A stretch of 64,000 nt of DNA from Deinococcus frigens DSM 12807 (GTDB lineage Bacteria > Deinococcota > Deinococci > Deinococcales > Deinococcaceae). Below, piece after piece: positions 41,551 to 50,417 of this stretch. Each line of letters begins with the position of its first letter. Within the stretch, counting starts at the first letter, position 1. The stretch spans positions 1-64,000 of the forward strand of contig NZ_JNIW01000016.1 of NCBI RefSeq assembly GCF_000701425.1, given 5' to 3'. The position numbers and the translations under genes were made by a program. The notes under the pieces were generated by a model. That model was not told the origin of the DNA. It worked only from the letters and a program-made list of their open reading frames with translations, and made no database searches.

Positions 41551-42805
41551 TTTCCGGCCCCAGCGTGACAATCGTGATTTCCGAAACCGGGTCGTAGGCC
41601 GCCAGAAAGCTGTTCACGCTTTCCAGGGTCAGTGCGTCCAGACTTGCGCGCAATTCGGCCAGCGGGCGTACCTGCCCGAACACGGCCACGTCACGCGTCA
41701 ACGCCCCGGCGCGGGCGCGCATGGATTCCGCGCTGAAGACCACGCTGGCACGCAGGCCGCTGCGGGCGCGGCGGAACTCGTCGGCGCTCAGACCCTGGGG
41801 CAGGCGCGCGAGTTCGGCCAGCATCACCTCCAGCGTTTCAGGGGCGCGGGCCGGGGTGCTGCCCGCGTAGGCCGTCAGAAAGCCCTGGCCGCCCAGCAGC
41901 ACCGGCGAGGCGCTGACCGCGTAGGCCAGCCCACGCTCCTCGCGCACGGCATGGAACAGGCGGCTGGCACTGCCCCCGGACAGCGCCGTTAAGGCCACCT
42001 GCCACGCCAGCCAGCGCGAATCGCCAGGCGCGATGCCGGGGGCGGTCAGGCTCAGGTGGGTTTGCTCGGCGTCCGCATCCGTGACATGGACGCGCCGCCC
42101 GGCCTGAAAATCTGCCGTCGCCTGGGGCTGCCGTCCGGGGCGCAAGCCTGCCAGAGCGTCGGAAACCAGACTCAGCGCCGCTTCCTGCTCCAGATCGGCC
42201 ACCAGCCCCAGCACCGCGCCCGCCTGCCCATAGGCGTCCAGATGCGCCCGCAAGGTGTCGGCGGTCAACCCCTCCAAACCCTTCAGCGTGCCGCTGGGCG
42301 GGTGCGCGAAGCCTGCCAGCGGGGAGTCGGCGGGGCGAGGAAAGGTCACCCGCCGGGCCTCTAACGCTAGCAGGTCGGGCGGGCTGTCCTGAAGGCCGTC
42401 CAGATCCTGCCGCGCCAGATCGGTCAGCACGGGCAATTCGGCCTCCGGCAGATCGGGGCGCAGCAATACATCGGCCACCAGCGTCAGTGAGGCTCCCAGA
42501 TCATCGCGCAGGCCAGACACGCCCATGCGCGTCGCCTCCGGCCCCACGCCGCCGCCCCGGCGCACGCCCAGGTCATCGAAGGCGTCCTGCAAGGCGCGGG
42601 CGTCGCGGCCCGCCACGCCCTTGAACAGCCACTCCTCCAGCACGCCCGACGAACCTTCCTGGCCCACTGGATCATGGGCGCTGCCCACTGGCAGGCGCAG
42701 ATCAAAGGCGAAACCCGGCCCGGCCCGGCGTTCAAAAGCCAGCCGCAGGCCGCCGGACAGCGTCCACAATTCAGAGGCGGGGGGAGCTTGGGGCAAGGCA
42801 TGCAT
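41543..42805 (-). CDS. M16 peptidase-like non-catalytic subunit
   Basis: The 420-residue product from ATG 42805 aligns with M16 proteins ([20 protein letters not shown], then [31 protein letters not shown]). The HxxEH site is replaced by GVLEE (54-58), so it cannot bind zinc there. It keeps the Arg-Gly-Leu-Ala-Tyr region that contacts substrate in heterodimeric M16B enzymes. It overlaps the catalytic gene by 8 bp, so a heterodimer is likely. Confidence 0.9.
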   Translation of the reverse strand: MHALPQAPPASELWTLSGGLRLAFERRAGPGFAFDLRLPVGSAHDPVGQEGSSGVLEEWLFKGVAGRDARALQDAFDDLGVRRGGGVGPEATRMGVSGLRDDLGASLTLVADVLLRPDLPEAELPVLTDLARQDLDGLQDSPPDLLALEARRVTFPRPADSPLAGFAHPPSGTLKGLEGLTADTLRAHLDAYGQAGAVLGLVADLEQEAALSLVSDALAGLRPGRQPQATADFQAGRRVHVTDADAEQTHLSLTAPGIAPGDSRWLAWQVALTALSGGSASRLFHAVREERGLAYAVSASPVLLGGQGFLTAYAGSTPARAPETLEVMLAELARLPQGLSADEFRRARSGLRASVVFSAESMRARAGALTRDVAVFGQVRPLAELRASLDALTLESVNSFLAAYDPVSEITIVTLGPENV

Positions 42806-42811
42806 CCGGCG

Positions 42812-42817
42812 ATTGTA
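42812..42817 (-). promoter_or_regulatory. -10 element (TACAAT) for the M16 operon
   Basis: On the minus strand TACAAT ends 6 bp before ATG 42805, giving a leaderless transcript. A heptad repeat array lies directly upstream, where a -35 would sit. Confidence 0.6.
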
Positions 42818-42820
42818 GAG

Positions 42821-42850
42821 GGTTGTGGGTAAACGGATGTGGGATGTGGG
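42821..42850 (+). repeat. Heptad repeat array upstream of the M16 operon
   Basis: Four 7-bp units plus GG: GGTTGTG, GGTAAAC, GGATGTG, GGATGTG. The order and the odd second unit (GGTAAAC) match the array at 31811-31840 (22 of 30 positions). Confidence 0.8.
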
Positions 42851-42941
42851 GGAATTCGCCGGGGGGTGGAAGCCGAAGAAACGGGCATTTCTACAACTTT
42901 CCCCTGATTCTCCCCTGGCCCCAGGGCGGCATGCTGGGACC

Positions 42942-43469
42942 GTGAAGCGTTTTCTGGGGCTGATTGTTTTTCTGGCGTTGCTGGCCGGGGCGCTGTATCT
43001 GCTGTGGCCGCAGATCAGGAACGCCCAGCGATACTCGGCGCTGCTGTCCGCGCCCACGCCAGCCGAAGACAGCCTCCCCAGTCCGCTGCCCGGCCAGAAT
43101 CTGACCGACACCTGGGGCGCGGCCCGCAGCCAGGGGCGCAGGCACGAGGGCATTGACATCTTCGCCAAACGAAATACACCCATTCATGCCACCACGCGCG
43201 GCATCGTGTTGAATGTCGGCCCCAACGGGCTGGGCGGGCGCACGGTGATGGTCCTTGGCCCCGGCGGGCAGCGGCACTATTACGCGCACCTGGAGAAATA
43301 CCCGGAGTTAGAACGAGGCGAGTGGATAGAGGCGGGAACTGTCGTGGGCTATGTGGGCAACAGTGGCAACGCCAAGAACACGCCTCCGCATCTGCATTAC
43401 GGAATTTACGCGGGCGGCGGGGCCATTAATCCGTATGGATTGCTGGAGAAGAACCCAGCCGCGCCCTGA
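42942..43469 (+). CDS. M23-family (LytM-type) metallopeptidase, membrane anchored
   Basis: GTG 42942 is chosen because CATGCT ends 6 bp before it. The 175-residue protein has an N-terminal anchor ([19 protein letters not shown]). The M23 domain has the first zinc ligands in [14 protein letters not shown] and the second in [11 protein letters not shown]. It should cut peptidoglycan peptide bridges in the envelope. The 3' end overlaps the convergent GNAT gene by 44 bp. Confidence 0.88.
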   Translation: MKRFLGLIVFLALLAGALYLLWPQIRNAQRYSALLSAPTPAEDSLPSPLPGQNLTDTWGAARSQGRRHEGIDIFAKRNTPIHATTRGIVLNVGPNGLGGRTVMVLGPGGQRHYYAHLEKYPELERGEWIEAGTVVGYVGNSGNAKNTPPHLHYGIYAGGGAINPYGLLEKNPAAP

Positions 43470-43992
43470 TCTCCGGCCACTCGTCCGCCGTGATGGAGTA
43501 CATCACCGTGTCGCGCAAGGTTCCGTCCTGACGGCGCTGGTGCCGCCGCAACACACCCTCGCGCACCGCGCCGAGTTTCTCGATGGCGCGCTGGGAGCGG
43601 ATGTTCAGGTTGTCGGTCTTGAGCTGCACGCGCTGCATCCCTAACTCCCCAAAGGCGTGGGCCAGCAGCAACAGCTTCATACGGCGGTTGATACCCGTTC
43701 CCATGTGGCGCGGATGCAACCACGTCCAGCCGATTTCCAGACCCGCGTGCGCCACGCGAATGTCGCCGTAGCGCGTGCTGCCCGCCAGTTCGCCGTCCAC
43801 CACGATGGTCAGGGGCTGCTGATCGGGGGCGTCCAGTCCTGCCTGATAGTAGGCCGCGTTTGACGGGGAGGTTCCCATCAGGGCCAACTCGTCCGCACAA
43901 TCTGCGGCCAGGGCGCACAGGCCGGGAATATCCGCCTCAGTCAGCGGGCGCAGGGTCAGACTGCCGTCGGTCAGGGTGGTGGAGTGGTGCAT
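43426..43992 (-). CDS. GNAT (RimJ/RimL-like) acetyltransferase
   Basis: The 188-residue protein shows [20 protein letters not shown], the core [31 protein letters not shown] and ERAIEKLG-type [20 protein letters not shown], typical of ribosomal-protein or amino-acid N-acetyltransferases. The coding ends of this gene and the M23 gene share 44 bp in opposite directions, so one C-terminus may have been extended by loss of a stop. Confidence 0.88.
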   Translation of the reverse strand: MHHSTTLTDGSLTLRPLTEADIPGLCALAADCADELALMGTSPSNAAYYQAGLDAPDQQPLTIVVDGELAGSTRYGDIRVAHAGLEIGWTWLHPRHMGTGINRRMKLLLLAHAFGELGMQRVQLKTDNLNIRSQRAIEKLGAVREGVLRRHQRRQDGTLRDTVMYSITADEWPEIRARLGSSPAIHTD

Positions 43993-44027
43993 GGGGGGAG
44001 TTTAGACCTCCAAGGCCAAGTCCGCCC

Positions 44028-44489
44028 TCAAGACCGCCCAAGTCTGGCCTGAATCTGGAAAACCACGCGCCTGACCACTCGCATCAAAGCCCGGACAGCA
44101 GGCGGCGGCACAGCGCGGCCCCCTGCGACCAGCATCTGACACAGTTGAGGGTCACACGCCCACCACAACGAATTCGTCCTAACCCACAGCACCGGACGCC
44201 CTTCCGGGCTGGCTTCCAGCCCCAGCAGACGCATGGGGTAGCAGTCCGCGCCCTCCGAAAGCCGGACGGCCTCGCCCACCACCTCGCCATGTGCGCCGCA
44301 TTCCTCCCACGCCTCGCGGACGGCGGCCTGCTGAGGCGTCTCATTGGGATGGATACCGCCGCCAGGCAGAGTCCAGCCCCAGGAATCCCGCGCTGACATC
44401 AGCACCCGGCCCTCGTATTCAATCCACGCGCAGGCCCGCCCGATCCGGTCCTCACCGGGCGAGAGGTTGAGGAAGGGTTGGGCGCTCAC
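44028..44489 (-). CDS. Nudix hydrolase
   Basis: The Nudix box is complete: GGGIHPNETPQQAAVREAWE followed by ECGA fits GX5EX7REUXEEXGU. The 153-residue protein hydrolyses a nucleoside diphosphate linked to another group; the substrate is not predictable. Its start overlaps the deaminase stop by 4 bp. Confidence 0.92.
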   Translation of the reverse strand: MSAQPFLNLSPGEDRIGRACAWIEYEGRVLMSARDSWGWTLPGGGIHPNETPQQAAVREAWEECGAHGEVVGEAVRLSEGADCYPMRLLGLEASPEGRPVLWVRTNSLWWACDPQLCQMLVAGGRAVPPPAVRALMRVVRRVVFQIQARLGRS

Positions 44490-45118
44490 GCCAGCACCGC
44501 CAACGCTTGTTCCAGACTCGCGCCGCGCTTACGCAGAGCAGCCAGTGAACCGGAGGCGTGCAACTGCTCAGCGGCGGCGTAAAGGGCCAGTTCACTCTCC
44601 CGGTGAATCTGAAAGTAGCCGTGATCCAGCGGCATGCCCCGGTCCATATGGAAGGTGAATTGCCAGACGGTGCAGGCCCGGACCACGCTCTGCGGTGCGC
44701 GGCTGACCGTCACGTTCCTCTGGCTGGGATAGGAGGTTTTGGTCAGTGCCTCGCTGTGTCCGGCCCACAGATCGGCGGCGGCGTAGGAAAGGTGTCCGAC
44801 GCGCTGCATCAGCATGGCCCCCAGGCACAGCGGGCAGGGTTCCACGGTGGAAACGAGCGTCAATGTCCGGCACTCCGCCGCCGACAGTTCCGGCAGGGTC
44901 AGGAGGGCGTTGACCTCGGCGTGGCCCAGCCGATGCCCGGAAATGACACCGTCGACCTTCTTTTCCTCGCCCAGCCGGTTGCGCCCCCGCGCAATGACCT
45001 GCCCGTCCGCGTCCACCACGCACGCCCCAATCGGGTACGAGCCAAGCAGGTATGTCTCCCAGGCTCCTTCGAGGGCCGCGTGCCAGCCGGGAGACAGTGT
45101 TTCCACAGTCCCGTTCAT
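44486..45118 (-). CDS. Cytidine/deoxycytidylate deaminase-family protein
   Basis: The zinc site is intact: HAEVNALL gives the His and catalytic Glu, and STVEPCPLCLGAM gives the two Cys. The 210-residue protein is longer than TadA, with an extra C-terminal part (MDRGMPLDHGYFQIHRESELALYA). It resembles nucleoside or guanine deaminases of the TadA/CodA-like zinc hydrolase family. It overlaps the GGDEF gene (4 bp) and the Nudix gene (4 bp), so all three are co-translated. Confidence 0.88.
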   Translation of the reverse strand: MNGTVETLSPGWHAALEGAWETYLLGSYPIGACVVDADGQVIARGRNRLGEEKKVDGVISGHRLGHAEVNALLTLPELSAAECRTLTLVSTVEPCPLCLGAMLMQRVGHLSYAAADLWAGHSEALTKTSYPSQRNVTVSRAPQSVVRACTVWQFTFHMDRGMPLDHGYFQIHRESELALYAAAEQLHASGSLAALRKRGASLEQALAVLA

Positions 45119-45720
45119 AGCTCCCCCCGATACCGCTCGACCAGCTCGTCCAGCGCCTCGCGCAGCAGGCTGGCTTCCGTCCGGCCCAGCGCGCCGCTCA
45201 GTTTGCTCAGGCGTTCCAGTTGGCTCTTGGGGTAATAATTGGATTTGAGGACCATCTTGGACTCCACGAAGATGCAGGCGCGGCCCCGGCCCTCGCGTTT
45301 GGCTCGCAGCAGGGCCTCGTCGGCGGCGCGGTACAGCTCGGCATACTCACTGGCGTGGGCGGGACGGGCGGCCAGCCCCACGCTCAGGCCCAGGCTGCGC
45401 GGCCAGTGCGGATCGCGGTGGATATGAAAGTGGCGGATCATCTCGTCGAACAGGATCAACGCGGTCTCTGCGGCGCTTTCCGGCAGGATCACGGCGTACT
45501 CGTCGCCGCCGATGCGCCCGATGATGCTGCCCGACGGCAGACTGCCCGACAGCAGGCGCTCCACGGCGCGCAGCACGCGGTCTCCCTCAGTGTGGCCCAG
45601 GGTGTCGTTGAGGGTCTTGAAGTGATCGAGGTCAAGCACAGCAAGCGTGAGTGGGGTATGTCCCAGCTTGGCAAAGGCGTCTTCAAACGGATTGCGGGAC
45701 AGGATATCGGGGCGGGCCAT
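45115..45720 (-). CDS. GGDEF protein with C-terminal ribbon-helix-helix-like segment
   Basis: The 201-residue protein has no sensory domain; the GGDEF domain begins at the N-terminus. [22 protein letters not shown] is the first half of the fold and [11 protein letters not shown] (near residue 70) carries the active-site loop as GGDEY. Residues about 160-200 ([20 protein letters not shown], then [20 protein letters not shown]) have the strand-helix-turn-helix pattern of CopG/RHH DNA-binding domains. The fusion would link c-di-GMP synthesis, or binding at a degenerate site, to DNA. GGAGGA precedes the ATG, and an AT-rich palindrome lies 36 bp upstream. Confidence 0.8.
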   Translation of the reverse strand: MARPDILSRNPFEDAFAKLGHTPLTLAVLDLDHFKTLNDTLGHTEGDRVLRAVERLLSGSLPSGSIIGRIGGDEYAVILPESAAETALILFDEMIRHFHIHRDPHWPRSLGLSVGLAARPAHASEYAELYRAADEALLRAKREGRGRACIFVESKMVLKSNYYPKSQLERLSKLSGALGRTEASLLREALDELVERYRGEL

Positions 45721-45755
45721 AGGGGTTCCTCCTGGTCTAGAATCTAGCTATATTG

Positions 45756-45781
45756 GTCTGACATATATATGTTATACAGAC
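45756..45781. promoter_or_regulatory. Palindromic operator candidate between the GGDEF-RHH gene and groES
   Basis: GTCTG, the 12-bp perfect palindrome ACATATATATGT, a TATA spacer and CAGAC together form a near-symmetric 26-bp site in a sharply AT-rich patch. CTAGAATCTAG at 45737-45747 is a second small repeat nearer the GGDEF start. RHH dimers bind such short inverted repeats. Confidence 0.55.
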
Positions 45782-45860
45782 TAGGTGGGGCAGGTATACG
45801 CTGTTTAGACGTGCTGGCGCACCTTGAGCGCCCTACACTCAAATTGTCAGATGATTCCGC

Positions 45861-45890
45861 TTGACATTTTTATAACAGCAGGGCTAGTCT
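45861..45890 (+). promoter_or_regulatory. Promoter of groES-groEL
   Basis: TTGACA (45861-45866), 18-bp spacer, TAGTCT (45885-45890). No CIRCE-type 9-bp inverted repeat is seen. Confidence 0.75.
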
Positions 45891-45906
45891 GCCGTTTGGA
45901 ACGGCA
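45890..45906 (+). promoter_or_regulatory. Perfect 7-bp inverted repeat at the groESL transcription start
   Basis: TGCCGTT and AACGGCA flank TGG. It begins at the last base of the -10 and spans the expected start site. It could be a repressor operator or a 5' hairpin that protects the mRNA. Confidence 0.6.
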
Positions 45907-45970
45907 AAAACCCGGCGCGGAGATTCCGGCGCGGGCACGGCTCCACACTTCATTCGCAGGAGGAATATCC

Positions 45971-46258
45971 ATGCTTAAACCTTTAGGTGATCGTGTACTG
46001 GTAGAAATCGTCGAGGACACCGAGCAGAAGACGGCGGGCGGCCTGTTCGTCCCCGATTCCGCCAAGGAAAAGAGCCAGCGTGGCAAGGTCATTTCCGTGG
46101 GCAGCGGCAAGATGCTGGACAACGGCACCCGCGTCGCTCTGGATGTCAAGGAAGGCGACACCGTGTACTTCGCCAAGTACGGCGGCACCGAAGTCAACCT
46201 GGAAGGCAAGAACTACTCGATCCTGGCCGAGCGCGACATCCTCGCCATCGTCGAGTAA
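45971..46258 (+). CDS. groES: Co-chaperonin GroES
   Basis: The 95-residue protein is full length: [20 protein letters not shown], the mobile loop with [15 protein letters not shown], and [12 protein letters not shown] at the end. GGAGGA precedes the ATG. It caps the GroEL cavity as a heptamer. groEL follows 73 bp later. Confidence 0.98.
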   Translation: MLKPLGDRVLVEIVEDTEQKTAGGLFVPDSAKEKSQRGKVISVGSGKMLDNGTRVALDVKEGDTVYFAKYGGTEVNLEGKNYSILAERDILAIVE

Positions 46259-46307
46259 GGACGAGCAAGACCGTCCACTTTTGACCTCCACCCTTTCAAA
46301 CTTTTAG

Positions 46308-47975
<1,668 letters not shown>

Positions 47976-47986
47976 TCAGAGCAAGA

Positions 47987-48014
47987 TTGATGGTTGACCG
48001 TTTATGGATGATGG
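47987..48014 (+). repeat. Heptad repeat array after groEL
   Basis: Four diverged 7-bp units read from TTGATGG to GATGATGG. The 28 bases match the inverted right arm at 31869-31898 at 23 of 28 positions. It lies between the groEL stop and its terminator. Confidence 0.7.
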
Positions 48015-48024
48015 CCAACCGCAA

Positions 48025-48061
48025 GAAAAGAGGCCGGGGCGTGATGCTCCGGCTCTTTTTT
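48025..48061 (+). terminator. Rho-independent terminator of groESL
   Basis: AAAAGAGGCCGGGGC pairs with GCTCCGGCTCTTTT (one bulge, one G-T pair) around GTGAT and runs into a T-tract. Confidence 0.9.
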
Positions 48062-48089
48062 GATCCTGTTTGTAAATCGGCCGGTTTGC

Positions 48090-48095
48090 TAAACT
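48090..48095 (+). promoter_or_regulatory. -10 element (TAAACT) of the restriction-modification genes
   Basis: TAAACT ends 6 bp before ATG 48102, directly after the groEL terminator, so the pair has its own leaderless promoter. Confidence 0.55.
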
Positions 48096-48101
48096 CCGAC
48101 T

Positions 48102-48968
48102 ATGCCTGCCCAACCCCTAGCAGAAGTGTTTGGTTTTCCTGCCGAAAATCTGTCAGAAGAAGCGCAGAGATACCGTCGCCTGCGCCTTTGCCCATTCAAC
48201 AACAAGGTTCCCAACTGCACAAAGGATAAGGCCCAGGACCCATTGGGGGTTTGCAGCGTCCATGACAGCAGTGGCCTTGCTATCACCTGCCCTGTTCGGT
48301 TCCGACAGGATTGGCTGATTGCAGAGGACGCCGCTGAATTTTTCTTTCCCACTGGAACGCGCTGGACCTCATTGACTGAGGTGCGTCTGACCGATGCCAC
48401 AGGCCAGTCTGCTGGGAACATAGACGTGGTGTTGGTCGCTTACGACGAAGCCGGACAAATCACAGATTTTGGCGCTCTGGAAGTGCAGGCCGTGTACATC
48501 AGTGGTAATGTCCGGCGGCCTTTTGAGGCGTACATGCGTGATCCAACAGAGTTCTTGAGCCACCTGCCGTCTGCCAGAGATGCACCCAGAGCCGATTATC
48601 TCAGTTCGTCGCGTAAGCGGCTGGCTCCACAACTGATTTACAAGGGCGGCATTTTGCACGAATGGTGCAAACGGTCAGCCGTCGCCCTTCACACAGCCTT
48701 TTTCAATACGCTACCCCCACTACCTGAAGTTCCTGCCGAAGAAGCGGAGATGGCGTGGTTTCTCTACGATGTTCAGGATGACGGCGCTCAGCATCGGCTC
48801 AGGCGGGCGCGGACGGTGTACACCGCTTTTGATGATGCGTTGCTGGCAATTACCCGTTCAACAGCGGGGCCGATGCCTGATTTCGTGCAGAAGTTGCAGG
48901 GCAAACTGGACGAGAAACTGAACAGTGCGCCTATTGCTCCCACCATTGCCGGGGAATTGGAGCTATGA
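48102..48968 (+). CDS. NotI-family type II restriction endonuclease
   Basis: The 288-residue protein carries the NotI metal-site signature: LRLCPFNNKVPNC, DPLGVCSVHD and ITCPVRF supply Cys30, Cys39, Cys51 and Cys63, matching the Cys4 iron site known from NotI. The nuclease core follows as NIDVVLVAYD and GALEVQAVY, giving Asp108, Glu127 and Gln129, equivalent to Asp160, Glu182 and Gln184 of NotI (PD-(D/E)XQ). It should cut double-stranded DNA at a specific site. It is shorter than NotI, so the specificity loops differ. Base composition is visibly lower in GC than the neighbours. The stop overlaps the methylase start (ATGA). Confidence 0.88.
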   Translation: MPAQPLAEVFGFPAENLSEEAQRYRRLRLCPFNNKVPNCTKDKAQDPLGVCSVHDSSGLAITCPVRFRQDWLIAEDAAEFFFPTGTRWTSLTEVRLTDATGQSAGNIDVVLVAYDEAGQITDFGALEVQAVYISGNVRRPFEAYMRDPTEFLSHLPSARDAPRADYLSSSRKRLAPQLIYKGGILHEWCKRSAVALHTAFFNTLPPLPEVPAEEAEMAWFLYDVQDDGAQHRLRRARTVYTAFDDALLAITRSTAGPMPDFVQKLQGKLDEKLNSAPIAPTIAGELEL

Positions 48969-49837
48969 CCACGGCCCCTACACTTTTCCCAGGAATTGCG
49001 GCTGGAGTCAACGTTTCCACCGTGCCGCAGCGCTCTCCGTTCCGTTACCCCGGCGGCAAAACCTGGTTTGTTCCTCATCTGCGCGCCTGGCTGGAGAGTT
49101 TGCCAGGACGCCCCAGACTCTTTCTAGAGCCTTTTGCCGGGGGAGGCATCTGCGCCTGCACCGTGCTGGTCGAAGGACTGGCCAATCACGTTCAGATCGT
49201 GGAATTAGACGAGGATGTGTTCAGCGTCTGGCAGACCATTTTCAGCCAGGACGCCCCACTTCTTGCACAACGACTCACTGCCTTCGTTATGGACGAGGGG
49301 ACGGTCAATGGAGCGTTGAGTCAGGCTCCTACTTCAACGCTGGAACGAGCAGTTCAGACCATCTTACGAAACCGGGTCAACCGGGGCGGCATCCTCGCGC
49401 CGGGTGCCGGGCGACTGAAAGCGGGCGAAAATGGGCGCGGCCTGCTGAGCCGCTGGTATCCAGAAACGCTGGCGCGGCGAATCCTGGAACTGTACAGACA
49501 CCGTAACAGGGTGACGGTTATTCATGGCGATGGTCTGGCAGCCCTGGAAAAATACAAGGACGATTCGCAGACGGCCAGTTTTATTGATCCGCCTTATACC
49601 GCTGGCGGCAAGCGTGCGGGCAGCCGCCTTTACGCGCACTGGGACATTGACCATGCGGAGCTGTTTGAACTGACTGCCGCACAACAAGGATCAATTTTAA
49701 TGACCTACAACGACGCCCCCGAAGTGCGGCTCTTGGCCGATGCCCACGCCTTGAATTACCGATCAATCGCCATGAAGAACACTCACCACGCCGAGCTGAC
49801 GGAACTGGTGATCGGGCATGATCTGGACTGGCTATAA
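48965..49837 (+). CDS. D12-class N6-adenine DNA methyltransferase
   Basis: The 290-residue protein has the Dam-like motif order: SPFRYPGGKTWFVPHL (26-39), SAM-binding LEPFAGGG (54-61), acidic IVELDEDVF, and the catalytic FIDPPYTAGG with DPPY at 208-211. The middle holds ILRNRVNRGGILAPGAGRLK, a region that fits target recognition. D12 enzymes methylate the N6 of adenine. It is translationally coupled to the endonuclease gene and should protect the host from it. The pair forms a complete type II system with no regulator gene in view. Confidence 0.9.
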   Translation: MTTAPTLFPGIAAGVNVSTVPQRSPFRYPGGKTWFVPHLRAWLESLPGRPRLFLEPFAGGGICACTVLVEGLANHVQIVELDEDVFSVWQTIFSQDAPLLAQRLTAFVMDEGTVNGALSQAPTSTLERAVQTILRNRVNRGGILAPGAGRLKAGENGRGLLSRWYPETLARRILELYRHRNRVTVIHGDGLAALEKYKDDSQTASFIDPPYTAGGKRAGSRLYAHWDIDHAELFELTAAQQGSILMTYNDAPEVRLLADAHALNYRSIAMKNTHHAELTELVIGHDLDWL

Positions 49838-49848
49838 ATCTTGGAGTT

Positions 49849-50397
49849 TTACAACCGCCCCACCGCACCCGTCAGATTCCACCGCGCCTGCTGCTCCAGT
49901 CCTGTAAATTCCGGTGTCGTGTAAATCTGCCCACGGTCCAGAAAACCGCGCAACACTTTCTTGCGGCCCACCCGGTACAGCAGTGCGGGAACATGCGAGT
50001 ATTCCCGCCGGATGGCAGCGTCATAGGCAGCGAAGTCGGCGGCAGGTGCCCCCAGAATTACCAGATCGGCGTCCACCAGTAATGCTTCGGCGCGGGTAGC
50101 GGGCGGCGCATTGTGCTTCGTTGCCAGAATCAGCGCCCGGATTTCCCCCCGCAGGTCTGCTGAAGCGTTCTGAGACACCAGCCAGCCATCAAAGACCTCC
50201 GCGCTGCGTTCTTCGTTGTCGCCCGCCCTGGCGTCATAGATCAGATCATGGCCCCACACCGCCAGGGCCAGCGCTGGGGTCAGCACGCCGCGCGAGTCTA
50301 GGGCGTCGAGCATGGCGCGGACGTGGGCGGCGTTGTGGTAAAAACGCTCCACCCCTGCGTAATGGGGAAGGGCGAACGCCTCGGCCTCTGCCAGCAA
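49849..50397 (-). CDS. HD-domain phosphohydrolase-like protein
   Basis: The 182-residue product has the pattern of predicted metal-dependent HD hydrolases: VERFYHNAAHVRAML, ALAVWGHDLIYDARAGDNEERSA (His-Asp pair) and LLVDADLVILGA. The start is uncertain: TTG 50397 has no strong ribosome site, and no ATG is in frame upstream before the glucokinase stop. The substrate is unknown. It lies 20 bp downstream of the glucokinase gene and is probably co-transcribed. Confidence 0.82.
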   Translation of the reverse strand: MLAEAEAFALPHYAGVERFYHNAAHVRAMLDALDSRGVLTPALALAVWGHDLIYDARAGDNEERSAEVFDGWLVSQNASADLRGEIRALILATKHNAPPATRAEALLVDADLVILGAPAADFAAYDAAIRREYSHVPALLYRVGRKKVLRGFLDRGQIYTTPEFTGLEQQARWNLTGAVGRL

Positions 50398-50417
50398 GTC
50401 CGGCTCAGCCGTCCCGT

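Noticed and set aside
45721..45970. Search for a CIRCE (HrcA) site before groES
   Set aside because: No TTAGCACTC-N9-GAGTGCTAA-like repeat is present; only the unrelated 7-bp repeat at 45890-45906 was found.
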